From positions 4,836,001-4,900,000 of the forward strand of contig NC_053184.1 of NCBI RefSeq assembly GCF_905163445.1: DNA of 64,000 bases, written 5' to 3'. This DNA is from Pararge aegeria. Taxonomy: Eukaryota; Arthropoda; Insecta; Lepidoptera; Nymphalidae. Each line of letters opens with the position of its first letter. Position 1 is the stretch's first letter. Below the pieces are notes generated by a model. The model was not told the DNA's origin and ran no database searches. It saw only the letters and a program-made list of their open reading frames with translations. Made by a program: the position numbers and the translations under genes. Shown here one piece after another: positions 44,525 through 55,300 of this stretch.

Positions 44525-46000
44525 CCTATTGCCATTCGTTTTAAAGTCACAAATCATGTATTTCTGACTTGTTTTATAATCGCGTAAGAATTGTAGGTAA
44601 GTTTGAGCTTTAATCGAATGCAAATAAGATCAATTTTACTTCGATGTTCAAGTATTCAATACTGGAAAACGATATCTCGATCGCTAGCGATCAAATCTAA
44701 GGGTACAGAAGTAATGTGCTCTAGATGCAAGTTACTGGAATACGTATGATTGTATTTTGAACACGTTGTTATTAACTGTATGCTAGAACTGAGTTTAACG
44801 GTTTCTTGATGGATGAGCTCATAACGGATACGACAAGTCTTACAAGTTTTGCGCTTTTGTGGATGGGAATATTCTTTTTTATTCTTTATGAAGGTCTGCA
44901 GTTCGGTGGTAAGAGAAGATCCGCTGCCGGTACTTTTCACAAGTCAATACAAATGGCCAAGAACAGGACCCGATGGAGACAGTAAATATCACAAGATTAC
45001 TCACCATAGTCATGAGGGACGGACTTAAGAGATAGATTCTTTTGATAATAATTGAAAAAAATGTAGAAATAAACACGGATTTGAGCGTTAATACAATAAA
45101 ATTCCATCTTACTCTGATGTTACAGAAAATCAATAGTCGAAAACAATACTCGATTAGTTGTGTACAAATATATGGGCACTGCTATTTCGCGAAAGAATGT
45201 TTAAACTGGCTATCGAGTTGCTGCTGGCACCATTTAACGAAACTATCTAATCAATAGTTAGCTCGACGGTCGGGCAGCAAATAGAAAAAAGAAGAAAATT
45301 ATTGATTAATAATTATTACACATTACACATTTTAACACCTTATGTGCCCAACCCTTGCACAAGGTTACAATTTGATACAAAATTCGATTATTTTTTCAAA
45401 TTGTTTAACATTGCATATTTATCTGTCTGGCGAGGATCATATACCATCGTATTGAACCTTTTTATGAAGTCATATCATAGTCCATCAAACACAGAGCAAG
45501 AAAGCAAATGCAACTTCATTTATCCAAATGAAATTACTACTTTGAGATATTATAAAGATATACACAAAAATAAAAGAAACAGCATAACACCCCCTGTGTT
45601 AGAGATTTATAAAAATGAGGCTGATTCATTTATAATACCTGCCCTCCGATTATACTCATTTTACTCTACAAATTACACTTCTGTACGCACTAAAGGTTGT
45701 TTATCCATTGGGTTAACCGGAAGTGCCTAACCACTACCTATTTGCGGTCGTGAAAAACTAATGAAATTTTCATTGCCTTGTTTGATCTCAAAATATACCT
45801 ATTAACAAACCTGGATGAGACGAAACACGCAAAAGCTTTTTGTTAAAATATTTCATATCAATAGTTCAGTTGTGTTGAGGAAAACGGTAAACCACGTCAA
45901 CAGCGAAGATATTCCAATGTCCGTTTTCCTGCTTGGAGTGCTAACCAGGCTTAGTTACCAGGGCTTACCTCCACCACCACTACGCCAGGAGTCTCATGGC
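44525..46000. other. Stretch with orphan open frames, no supported gene
   Basis: Open frames at 44656-44940 (minus, 94 codons), 45302-45730 (plus, 142 codons) and 45815-46120 (plus, 101 codons, entering a SINE) show no domain, signal peptide or conserved motif I recognise. The 142-codon frame is the longest unexplained one in the window. Its composition is AT-driven (many Y, N, I, K and S), so chance is a good explanation. Confidence 0.25.
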
Positions 46001-46435
46001 GTAGTGGTGGTAGCCCTGTGGCTTACAAATGGGGGGTCCCGGGTTCGATCCCCGCCAAAGAAAATTTGGAAATTTCATCATCATCATATAAACCGATTGA
46101 CGTCCACTGCTGGACGTTAATCGTGCCGCTAGGTTCCCGCGGCTCCCTGCGACTCGTTTGATATCATCTGTCCACCTCGTCGGGGGTCTACCAACGCTGC
46201 GTTTACCGGTGCGAGGTTGCTATTCAAGCACACAGCTTGGATTTCCAAGGTTTAAAAAGAAATTTATAATTTGTAAATTCTCTCTGGTCTGGTCTGCTGG
46301 GCCTATGCTCGTGGCTAGTTACCACCCTACCAACAAAGCGACTTAGCGTTACAGTACGAAGTCGATATATAATATAACCGCTTACAGATTAGCCCGCTAC
46401 CATCTAAGTCTGCATCATTGTGCAGTTATTAGTGG
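46001..46435 (+). repeat. SINE-B split by a LINE fragment
   Basis: Head GGCGTAGTGGTGGTAGCCC, GGGTCCCGGGTTCGATCCCC at 46001-46058. The body resumes at about 46260 (TCTCTGGTCTGGTCTGCTGG, GTGGCTAGTTACCACCC) and ends near 46435 (TTAGCCCGCTACCATCTAAG). The break is filled by 46074-46255, and GAAATTT occurs at both junctions, a likely target duplication. Confidence 0.6.
46074..46255 (-). mobile_element. LINE tail fragment inside SINE-B
   Basis: TCATCATCATATAAACCG, GACGTCCACTGCTGGACG and CACCTCGTCGGGGGTCTACC resemble the RTE/CR1-like LINE end at 30493-30728 in the same orientation. Confidence 0.5.
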
Positions 46436-46451
46436 AATAAAAAAAATACTT

Positions 46452-46570
46452 ATGCCCGTTTTCACTAACGACGAACAAGGCAATGCCTAAATAATTAACG
46501 CCTCATCTAAGGAGATTCCTAGGCATACATCAACCGTTCACCGATAATTCGATTTAGGCGTTGCATTGGA
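46452..46570 (+). repeat. MITE fragment, CCCGTTTTCACT-type family
   Basis: CCCGTTTTCACTAACGACGA, AAGGCAATGCCTAA, GCCTCATCTAAGGAGATTCC and GGCATACATCAACCGTTCAC. Left part of the family; the right end is lost. Confidence 0.55.
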
Positions 46571-46967
46571 AAAAAACGAGCTTTATTTTACTTGAGTCGG
46601 TAAGTTGTAGCTTATAAAGCAATACAGTGCACAGAAAATGCTTATAATTTTTGCCTCATCATTGCTTTTCGTCTGGCATGATGAAAGTTAAGCGCAAGGC
46701 CATCTTTAATTAAAAATAACAAACAGACATAACCTCTTAACCCAAATGCATATTATATACTAGTGGTTCCCCGCAACATTGTCTATGTACAACTTTGGAC
46801 AAGTTTCCAATAAAAACTGTCTGGGCCCTCCCTCTGGACGTGTGTTTTTATAAGTTCTGAAGTACATATTTTTTAATTTTAATTGTCAACCTAAATACCA
46901 ATATTCATCACGACAATAACCTTAAATTTACGTTCTTTCATAATTACTTTTTTTATACTTAGGGGCG
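46571..46967. other. AT-rich stretch without a recognised gene
   Basis: Nothing coding and no named repeat. Confidence 0.3.
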
Positions 46968-47280
46968 TTATTTAAAAAAAATATATAAAGATTTTTAAAA
47001 TCTGACCGGTATTTCCAGAGATTAACGCATTCAAAAAAAAAAACCAAAATAACAAGCTCTTCAGCTTTAATAATAGTAAATACAGATCTTGGTAAATAGA
47101 AGACAAGAAACATATTCAAACGATAACGACATACTCAGACACAGGGAGGTACGACATTTGAGTCTCTCACCAGACTAAAGTGTATTATATAATCAATTTA
47201 GTAAAATATCTGGCTAAGTTACAGTTATCAAAAATTTAATTATTTATCTACTGCACAAAGTTACTGTAACATAAGTAAAG
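46968..47280 (+). repeat. Repeat Q, copy 3 (diverged)
   Basis: TCTGACCGGTATTTCCAGAG, TCAGACACAGGGAGGTACG, AAATATCTGGCTAAG, TTTAATTATTTATCTACTGC and AGTTACTGTAAC match copy 1 in order, with a deletion in the middle. Confidence 0.5.
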
Positions 47281-47477
47281 CATGAAAAGGTACATTTTTA
47301 TCGACAGCAAATCGCGACCTATTTCTCGCAACGATTACCTCTCCAGACGTAAATAGATTTATCTAAGCTGCATTAATATAGAATGTACCGTTCAAGTAGT
47401 CTACCGGTGAAGCGAAGTGTAAAGGTTGTATAACGGAGTAAATATTACTAACAGTCCAAGCGATTTAAAACCTTTCG
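47281..47477. other. Short spacer without a recognised gene
   Basis: No content recognised. Confidence 0.3.
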
Positions 47478-47625
47478 TAGTCATGTGCGTTTAAGCAATT
47501 AAATATCAGTAGCTGTAACGGTGCAGGAAAACACCGTGAGAAAACCTGCACGCCCGAGAGTTCTCCATAATGTTCCCAAGGGCTTATGAATTCCACCATT
47601 TTAACAATTTCCTGGTATTCCCTGG
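47478..47625 (+). repeat. SINE-C middle part
   Basis: GTCATGTGCGTTTAAGCAAT, ACGGTGCAGGAAAACACCGT, GCACGCCCGAGAGTTCTCC and TAATGTTCCCAAGGGCTTAT. Head and tail missing. Confidence 0.55.
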
Positions 47626-48330
47626 GCTGAACTCCCTTGTTGTGCCAAAAATTTATAGAATTTTCTGTATTTGGTATCTCGGTCAAGAAATTCTCAGTGG
47701 CAAGTATCAACCTTGAGTTAAGAATTTTTCGCAGTCTCAACTACCGTGACTCGGAGAGCACTTTCGAGCCGCGTCGATCCTAGTTATTATCACTGAAATG
47801 TTACAACCATCGTCAAATATTTGCATATCGTCTGAGAAAAGTACAGAAATCCTTTGTGGGGATGGATATAGGCTTTTATACAGCAAACAGACTGACTTGT
47901 AGCTTATAAACTAGGAATACTTGAATTAATTGAATTTTGTTTTTTTTTTAATTACATATAATACCTATTTCGTGATAATTTGTACACATTTCGTGAGTAT
48001 ATACGTTTACAATGCTAATTGAAAAACAGTTCCATCTACAGGCAATATTACATGGTCGATTCGACTTCCTTATAGGCAACAATTTTGTTTGCCGACCAAT
48101 ACATGAAATATTCCAAGTAAATCGATCACTCTGCACCTGTCTACTATAATATTAAACAGTAATTTTTGTGGTTCAATATTTGCTTTCGTGTGCCCTTCCT
48201 GATGTAGTGATTTAGGCGCTGTACAAACATATAAATTTTCGGTTTGGATTCAGAAGACATGGGACACAACATATTTTTAACTACTTTTAAGATTTCATAT
48301 AGAGATAGCGGTTTATCTTTATTTAAATTT
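47626..48330. other. Stretch without a recognised gene
   Basis: No supported frame; the frames here are short and without motif. Confidence 0.3.
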
Positions 48331-48500
48331 TGACGGCCCACTGGCGCAGTGGGCAGCGACCTAGTTTTCTGAATCCAAGGCCGTGGGTTCGATTCCCACA
48401 ACTGGAAAATGTTTCTGTGATAAACATCAATGTTTTCCAGTGTGGGTTTTTATATGTATACTATAAGTATTTATGTACCTATATTATTCATAAAAATATT
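48331..48500 (+). repeat. SINE-A, 5' two thirds
   Basis: GACGGCCCACTGGCGCAGTG, CCAAGGCCGTGGGTTCGATT, ATGTTTTCCAGTG and TATTATTCATAAAAATATT. The 3' part is replaced by the repeat at 48505. Confidence 0.65.
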
Positions 48501-48504
48501 AATA

Positions 48505-48700
48505 TATACGTGTTTACGGGGGTAAAGTTCTCCTATTCCCTGTTGCCGTACTTTGCCAGATGGATACGTTAACTTTGTCCCTTGTAAGGGGACATAATCG
48601 GGGGATATAATTTTTGTTCCCTGTTTAAGTTAGCCGTGCTGAAATTGCAGCTCTACCGGTAGGTTTCACATGGTGTCCAGATTCGGTAACAAAAAAGTGT
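48505..48700 (+). repeat. Unclassified repeat, copy 1
   Basis: GTGTTTACGGGGGTAAAGTT, TATTCCCTGTTGCCG, GTCCCTTGTAAGGGGACATA and AGTTAGCCGTGCTGAAATTG. The first blocks recur inverted and the last block direct at 54930-55300. Confidence 0.45.
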
Positions 48701-50388
48701 CTACGTCTGCGCATCGCCTTATAGCGTAGATAAAGAAACAAGTATTTTCATTGTGTGGTTTGCGATAAAGTATTCATTGAACCGTTCTATTCTAACAGCT
48801 GCACAGATTGTTGATTACGATTTTCATTTTAATGGTTGTTTCTGTGTATTTTTGTAGCTGTGATAACTAAAATAATTAAATAATAAATGCTTTCAGCGTG
48901 GATATCCATCCTTACTCCACTAATAATGTAAACATTCGTCATGTTATTTCCTTGATATCACTGTTCAATTATTAAAGACGCAAGCTGGAGAAATTGATTT
49001 CATACTAAACAAAACTATTTTTCCGGGTTAGTGTGCAAAGGGTTTCAGAAAATGAAAAAAACTCAGGAACGATATTCTACGGTAGTTATTTTGAAAGGTC
49101 ACTTAGTAACTAAATGTTTATAATTATTTATCTTAGTACATTACTATTATACCAACAGATATTAAATCTCCTGCAGAAGAAAGGAGTACCTAGTACTAGG
49201 ATACCCTCTAACCTCTAAGGGGCCGTTAATTTTACCCGTTCTTTTGTTTTTAATGGCCAAAGAACAGTATATACGGCTGTGAACTTCGTGCAAGGAGATC
49301 AGAGAATATTTAAATGTAATGTAATCTGCTGTAATTATTGTATCGAATGACATTTCAATGAATTGAAGGATCGTATACAAGATCGCTTAATGAGGTCGAC
49401 GTTTGTGAGCCAGTTACCTTACCTAGTAATTATTCTCAAGTCTCTATTCTAATAAGAAAAATAAAATAACAAAGATAACATAAATGCATTCATGTTTGTT
49501 AAAGTAGGTATTTACTAATATTTTTATTTCAGTGTAATGATGAATGATCGATAAGAATATCCTTTCTAATGGAAATCTAATGATATCACTTTTGTTTTGT
49601 TCCGAAAAATGATTTCATGAGCTGAGTATATTTACATTTTGATAATGTATTGACATGAAATTGCTTTTAGAAATATTTGAGTACTTACCTATATAATTAT
49701 CATAAGCTATTAATATAGGTATTTCTGTTTACTGTAAAAAGAATGTTAATTCTAAAATTATAGCTTTGAGTCTCGTGTGGATTGGAGTCGGTGTGAGGAT
49801 TCGTGTCGATAAAAGGTTTTTTTTTACTTACACAAATAGCAGGTTAGATTACCACAAGATAGACGTAGGTGTAACTTAGTTAGCGGAAGTTCATGATATA
49901 CATTGAATACACAGTTTCATTTGCTATAGTCCGCAAAAATCAGGCAAATCTTCACGGTGTAATTTCTGTTTTTTTTTTTAATTTTGTGCACAACACAACA
50001 CATATATTCTAAAATGCTCTTTTATATTATACTGTGCTTCTGTAAAGGGTGCATGTGCGGTGTGCCGATCAGCGAGACAATAAATGACTGAGCATGTCTA
50101 TAGAAAAAACATAATTGTAAAGAACAAGTGCGTCTTTCTTAATTTGAACGGGCATTTTTGGAACTACCAGTCGTAATTCCAAAATCCATTTCCCTCCAAC
50201 AGCACAATCTTTAAGAAAGGGTAGAGTAATATATCTATTTAAATTTTTACCACTTTAGGGGACGCAAGATGTTATGAGAGTCCACAATTTTTCAAGTTAT
50301 ATCTATGAAAGTATTTACTTTTACAATTAAAACAGTGGAATGCATGTTTTCAGGATTTCAAAAAGTGTCAATCCCATACAGGATTGAG
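48701..50388. other. Stretch with one short repeat piece
   Basis: About 49907-49960 (TTTGCTATAGTCCGCAAAAA then CAGG and GGTGTAATTT) matches the arms of the inverted repeat at 63638-63940. No gene was seen. Confidence 0.35.
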
Positions 50389-50660
50389 TTTGACGGCCGA
50401 CTGGCGCAGTGGGCAGCGACCCTGCTTTCTGAGTCCAAGGCCGTGGGTTCGATTCCCGCAACTGGAAAATGTTTGTGCGATGAACATGGATATTTTTCAG
50501 TGTCTGGGTGTTTATCTGTTATATTATAACTATTTATGCATACATATTATTCATAAAAATATTCATCAGTCATCTTAGTAACCATAACACAAGCTATGCT
50601 TACTTTGGGACTAGGTTTCGATGTTTGTATTGTCGTTGTATATTTATATTTTTTATTTAT
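50389..50660 (+). repeat. SINE-A, full-length copy
   Basis: GACGGCCGACTGGCGCAGTG, CCAAGGCCGTGGGTTCGATT, CAGTGTCTGGGTGTTTATCTG, CATCAGTCATCTTAGTAACC and ACTTTGGGACTAGGTTTCG. Three overlapping open frames here are the SINE in different frames. Confidence 0.75.
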
Positions 50661-50751
50661 AAGGATTATATTGGTAGCAAAGAAATAAACAGACAAAGTT
50701 TTGCTACATATTCGTACAGATATAATTAACCTAGCAAAATACAAACAATCC

Positions 50752-51105
50752 CCGTTTTCACTAACGACGGACAAGGAAATGCCTAAGTAAGTAGCGCCTT
50801 AGCAAAGAAGATTTCTATTTATACATTTACCTTTCACCAATCGATTTTCACTAGGTCACTCATATAACCTAACTTGTCTATAATTCTTGCCAGAAGTATT
50901 TTTTGTTTGTATTATATTTTTTCGTATGGATTTACAGGTATTATAAAATACTGAATTTAGATTTTTTTCATCTATCAAGTGTCAGTTTACGAGTTCCCTA
51001 AACATTAAGCACCGCCGAATCAGTTTCGTAACTTTTTATTTTCTCTACGCATCACTCAAATCATTAGGCATCCGATTTAAGCGTTTCCTAGGTTTAGTGA
51101 AATCG
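50752..51105. mobile_element. MITE with CCCGTTTTCACT ends
   Basis: CCCCGTTTTCACTAACGACG at the left and TAGTGAAATCGGGCAT at the right are imperfect inverted ends (CCCGnTTTCACTA). The body has the family blocks ATGCCTAAGTAAGTAGCGCC and CACCAATCGATTTTCACTAG. Target duplication not resolved. Three half copies lie elsewhere in the window. Confidence 0.5.
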
Positions 51106-51335
51106 GGCATAAATGTCATAAAACTAATAAGAAATTAAAATACACGACTACCCACAACATTGCACTGTAATGTTATGCATGTGATAGATAGAACACCGAA
51201 GAAATACCCGGATATTAAAGTAGAGTGGAATTAGTGAAAGTTTAACTCACGAGACATCAATAAACTACAGAGTTATGGAAATTAGAACGCTCTTACTTAG
51301 CGTTAGAAGTTTATTTGTCGACTTATGCAATGTTA

Positions 51336-51593
51336 TAAATATATTACGACAATACACACATCGCCACCTAGCCCCAAAGTAAGCGTCGCTCATGTTATGG
51401 TTGCTAAGTATTCATCAGTTATCCTACAACTGATGAATACTTTTATAAATAATATATAAGTAGCATACTTATAATAATAATTACACGCAGACATTGAAAA
51501 AAAAAATCATGTTTATCACGCAAACATTTTTCAGTTGTGGGAATTGACAAAGAAAGCTAGATCAGTGCACACTACGCAAATCGGCCGTCGTTA
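51336..51593 (-). repeat. SINE-A copy
   Basis: ATACACACATCGCCACCTAG, CCCCAAAGTAAGCGTCGC, TTCATCAGTTATCC and GCAAATCGGCCGTC. Box B is damaged and a small inverted duplication (TTCATCAGTTATCC and ACTGATGAATAC) lies at 51411-51440. Confidence 0.65.
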
Positions 51594-51644
51594 ATGGTGG
51601 TATAAACTTTTTCTGGTTTTATAGTATGTCCATAATAACTAGCT

Positions 51645-51722
51645 GTTGCCCGCGTTATTCGTCGCGTTGAAGGAAGAACAAACAAACAAACACACTTTCG
51701 CAATTATAATATTAATAAGAAT
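51645..51722 (-). mobile_element. Helitron-like element, ends only
   Basis: On the minus strand: TTCTTATTAATATTATAATT, GCGAAAGTGTGTTTGTTTG, then GCGGGCAACAGCTAGTT. The middle is deleted. Confidence 0.5.
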
Positions 51723-51927
51723 TGAAGAACCAAGCAGATCTCCTATAAAAAATGCAATACTTCGCAGGGCATGCTAGGACCTGGTCCTGCAATGTGCTGT
51801 TCTTTGTCTATCAACCTGAGGTGTAGATGTTAAGCCTAGTGTGCCTGTAATTAAACTGGAAACTACGCCCTTCCCCTTATCAAGCACGGTCACAAAAAGC
51901 TCTATTACCAGTACTACTAGTACTACT

Positions 51928-52403
51928 CAGTGGCGTGCACTTAATAAAGTCCTATCGTATAAAGGACTACGCAATCGATAAAAAAGCTAGGGTGTAAACT
52001 ATTGCTCTAATCAGGCTGCTCTTCTAATAATTTAAAATGACATTGTGAGATGGTGATAACAAAAAAAAACACCCGGCTAAGATTGTTGTGGGCTTCTTCT
52101 TAGACCAGGACGCGCTTGGAACCCTCGTAGCTTTAGTTTTAGGTTTACGAGTGTGGTTATCGCCATCATCTCACTACCGTGTAATTCTTATGTACGCATC
52201 AAAAGTGCCACCTATGGGCCAACTTGAATAAAGATATTTTTGACTTTGACTTTGAATACACGTACAAAAGCACTGCATACCCTAATATTTATACATAGCC
52301 CGTATAAGATGAGGATTTTAGCCATTTTATGCATGTTTCCCGCTGTATGCTGTTTTGAATTTGAATATGCGTACCCTGGTAAGAAGCCCAGTGCACGCCA
52401 CTG
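51928..52403. mobile_element. hAT-type MITE, 476 bp, with nested LINE tail
   Basis: Ends CAGTGGCGTGCACTT and GTGCACGCCACTG are inverted. A perfect 8-bp duplication GTACTACT flanks it (51920-51927 and 52404-52411). The interior from about 52030 to 52255 is a different repeat that ends in TTTGACTTTGACTTTGA, a LINE-type tail. Confidence 0.8.
52030..52257 (+). mobile_element. LINE 3' untranslated fragment in a hAT MITE
   Basis: GAACCCTCGTAGCTTTAG, TCATCTCACTACCGTG, TGCCACCTATGGGCC and AATAAAGATATTTTTGACTTTG then further TTTGAC units. 9690-9760 carries related sequence (GGGATGGTGATAA, CTACGAGGGTTCC) in the other orientation. Confidence 0.5.
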
Positions 52404-52766
52404 GTACTACTAAATAACTTTATACTTTCTCCAATAAAACTATGCTATAATGTCGCAATGTATATGATGCAGGTTTCTATTTCAAGTGAAATGTAGGATG
52501 TTTTCTTTCTATCCATAATCCTATTATTTAATCTGTGATCACGGTAACTATCTAATGTAATTAGTATTTTTATATCTACTCACTATCCAGGCTAATTGTA
52601 CACTATTAGATTCGGTTAGATCGCTTTTGCGACCTAGACACTTAAAGCAAATAACAGTCGCTCGGAGTCTCTTTACATGACTCAAGTGAATTCTAAAGTC
52701 GGCCACCCTTATTAAATTGTGTTACTGAATCTAAACGGGTCGATTGTTATCTTCACCTCTAATCAA

Positions 52767-52851
52767 ATCACAAGTAACAACCCAGATACTAAAACATGTA
52801 TTAGTCACTTTAACTAATAAATGCTTTTATATCTAGGTTGTTACTTGTGAT
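52767..52851. repeat. Inverted repeat around GGTTGTTACTTGTGA
   Basis: ATCACAAGTAACAACC at 52767 returns as GGTTGTTACTTGTGAT near 52836-52851. The adjacent bases remain partly paired. Likely a short MITE. Confidence 0.6.
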
Positions 52852-53019
52852 TAAAACACCTCAAATAATATAACCTATAAACCTGTAATCTAATAAATCG
52901 CATACAGTGGGATATATACCGAAAAGGTGCTGGAATGGCGAATTTATTCCCTTGTTAAATGGACGGATGAAATCAAACAACTAGCTCACTGGACGCAGGC
53001 GTTAAAATTCCGAGGAAGG

Positions 53020-53222
53020 AATCTTTATTACCGGTGATCCCGGGTTTCATCCCCGTCAGGGGCATTTGGGGATTTATAATAACTGTTTTTTCTCATGTCT
53101 GGTGGGAGGCTTCCCTGGCGAATTAACAACTTACCGACAAGGACGTGCCGCCAATTCATTTTAAGACAACTGCCATGCCCCTAACACGTTAACCCGCTAC
53201 CACCTTAGACTGCATCAACGCC
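53020..53222 (+). repeat. SINE-B copy
   Basis: GATCCCGGGTTTCATCCCCG, TCATGTCTGGTGGGAGGCTT, AAGGACGTGCCGCCAATTC, CATGCCCCTAACACG and ACCCGCTACCACCTTAGACT. The LINE fragment follows at once. Confidence 0.6.
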
Positions 53223-53257
53223 CCAATTGGGAGAGTGTATTCAAGGACTAAATTTTA

Positions 53258-53767
53258 GTGGATCTAAAAACAATTACGTTATTCGTAAAAAAAAACACCA
53301 TGTCTCCCGGATATCTCGTTCACGCTCACGCAGGCTCTCGTGACAACTGCACCAGCCAAACCCTTGACCATCTATTTCGGGAATGTCCCCGCTTCGGAAA
53401 ACTCCGCCTGGATCATGAGTTCCTTTGCGGGCACCTTGGGTTGTCCCCCTATTTGCTGCGCTCTCTGATGCGAAAAAGACCTGCCTTAAAATCTTACACC
53501 GACATGGTAAACTCCATCCTGAGTGACCTCAAGAAATTCAACAATACTTAGTAGATTAAAAATTTTTAGTAATAATTATTATAAGTGTATAAATTTTATA
53601 GTTTTAGTTTATCTATGTGTATAGGAAGAACAGCCTGGCCGATGTATCAAATCGCAGAAGCAGGGCTGTACTTTTCTTTTTAAAAAATTGTATCTTACGA
53701 AACTGTTAATTATAAGCATATAAAATAAGATAATGTAAGAAAACTAAATTAATAAAAAAAAAAAAAA
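53258..53767 (+). mobile_element. R1/Jockey-type LINE 3' end with A-tail
   Basis: Open to 53551, with the C-terminal zinc-knuckle-like context CTSQTLDHLFRECPRF (near residues 31-46 of the open frame) and a following KRPALKSYTDMV tail, as at the end of ORF2 in R1/Jockey-like LINEs. After the stop there are about 200 bp of 3' untranslated sequence and a run of 14 A at 53754-53767. 5'-truncated; no reverse-transcriptase core. Confidence 0.65.
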
Positions 53768-54477
53768 GTTATGATGGACGTTCAATTTCCAACTGAAGAT
53801 AATATAAATGACACACCTTGTTAAGAAATTCGTGTCAATAGATTCGAACTTGATTACAAATTTTATTATTATTTTTGGAGGCACTGTAACATTGTTGTAT
53901 TATTGGACTCTTTCTAATGAACATAGAATTCACACACGATTCTATGTTTACGAAACAAATGTCCGACGCGGCGGCCGCTTCGTGACATTTGAGCTGACGT
54001 GTTCGTGGAGCAGATTTTTGCATGTATTTATATATACAATATAAATATCCATATACCTTGTTTATACGCCGATAGATAAAGTGAAATTCGTCACAAAGTT
54101 CTGACGTAGCTTTTGAGATTAAACAACTTGACAATGTGTTACGACATTTTACATAAAGTGGACAAATTAATAAACTCTCCGATAAATGTAGCTTACATTA
54201 AGGGTAGATATATGAAATACGAGTGTATTAAAGATATAAATAGAAATAGTTTAACTCTTCACAGTTTTGATTGTATTTATTCCAGGATTTTCGAAGACAC
54301 GAGCCCTTGGATTGAGACGACCAAGTGGTGTTTTTCTATTTTATAAGATAGAGTCAAATAATTTGTAAATTCAAACGTAATGAAGATGAGATGAGAGCAC
54401 TACTAGAACTCCGAAATAACACATGTTTGAGAAGTCAAGTTTGTGGTAATTTATTGTGCTGTTGTAACTGGTAACTG
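53768..54477. other. Stretch without a recognised gene
   Basis: Open frames at 53808-54044, 53835-54134 (minus) and 54113-54346 show no motif. GACGCGGCGGCCGCTTCGTG near 53966 is a small GC-rich island. Confidence 0.3.
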
Positions 54478-54665
54478 ATTCCCACAACTGGAAATGTTTT
54501 TGTGATGAACATGAATGTTTTTCAGTGTCTTTATACTATAAGTATTTATGCATATTATTCATCAAAATATTCATTAGTCATCTTAGTACCCATAACACAA
54601 GATACGCTTACTTTGGGGCTAGATGGCGATGATGATTGTCCTAGTATATTTATTAATTTAATTGT
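54478..54665 (+). repeat. SINE-A, 5'-truncated
   Basis: Begins in box B (GATTCCCACAACTGGAAATG) and keeps CATTAGTCATCTTAGTACCC, GATACGCTTACTTTGGGGCT and AGATGGCGATG. Confidence 0.65.
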
Positions 54666-54929
54666 GCAAGGTTGTCTTAATTCGACAATATACATAGAAC
54701 GTTTAAACAATTTTAATAATAATTTATAACTATACGTGAACCATATTCTACATAGTTATGCTAGTGAGTTCACTTCGGGCAATGATGAAAAGCTTCTTTT
54801 AAAAAAGTTTCTAAATAGTAAAATATTTTTTTCATTAAGTGTAACCTTGACCACACGCATTATGTCATGTTATGTGCATAGCGTGTGTGCGGTGTAAATA
54901 GGGCCACCTCATTGGATGTGCCAGCCTTA

Positions 54930-55300
54930 AAAGTGTTTTTCACGTGGGATCGTTAGTGCGGCATATTGACGTCATGTCATGGCAAATACGCCACAGTGGC
55001 TCAATGGTTCAGCTTTATGTTTTGATTTACATACTATTACGTATAGGTCACGTCACGCCCCTTACAAGGGAAATAATTAACGCTAAAGCGCGGGACCAGG
55101 GAATAGCAGAAGTTTGCCCCCGTTTATAATTGCACATATATTATTTGGATATTATTTCCACTTGTGCGCCAGCGCTCTGAGTTTATAAAGCTGTGGGAGA
55201 AGATATATTTTTATCCTTTCCCCGGGGAGATAATTGTCTTCTGCCCATGCTAGCCGTGCTGGGACTGGTCCTTTGGCCTCGAATTCTCGAGATATCCTTT
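54930..55300. repeat. Unclassified repeat, copy 2
   Basis: CCCTTACAAGGGAAATAATT, AGGGAATAGCAG and TTGCCCCCGTTTATAATTGC (55055-55135) are the reverse complement of blocks at 48513-48590. GCTAGCCGTGCTGGGACTGG at 55248 matches 48631 in direct orientation. Confidence 0.45.

Noticed and set aside
44656..44940. 94-codon minus frame with a KRKTCKTC motif
   Set aside because: The paired cysteines hint at a zinc-binding site, but no known domain follows and no splice context was found.
50389..50462. Possible tRNA gene
   Set aside because: A- and B-box-like blocks are present, but no complete cloverleaf could be drawn and the sequence continues into the SINE-A body; the other such heads in the window are also SINE heads.
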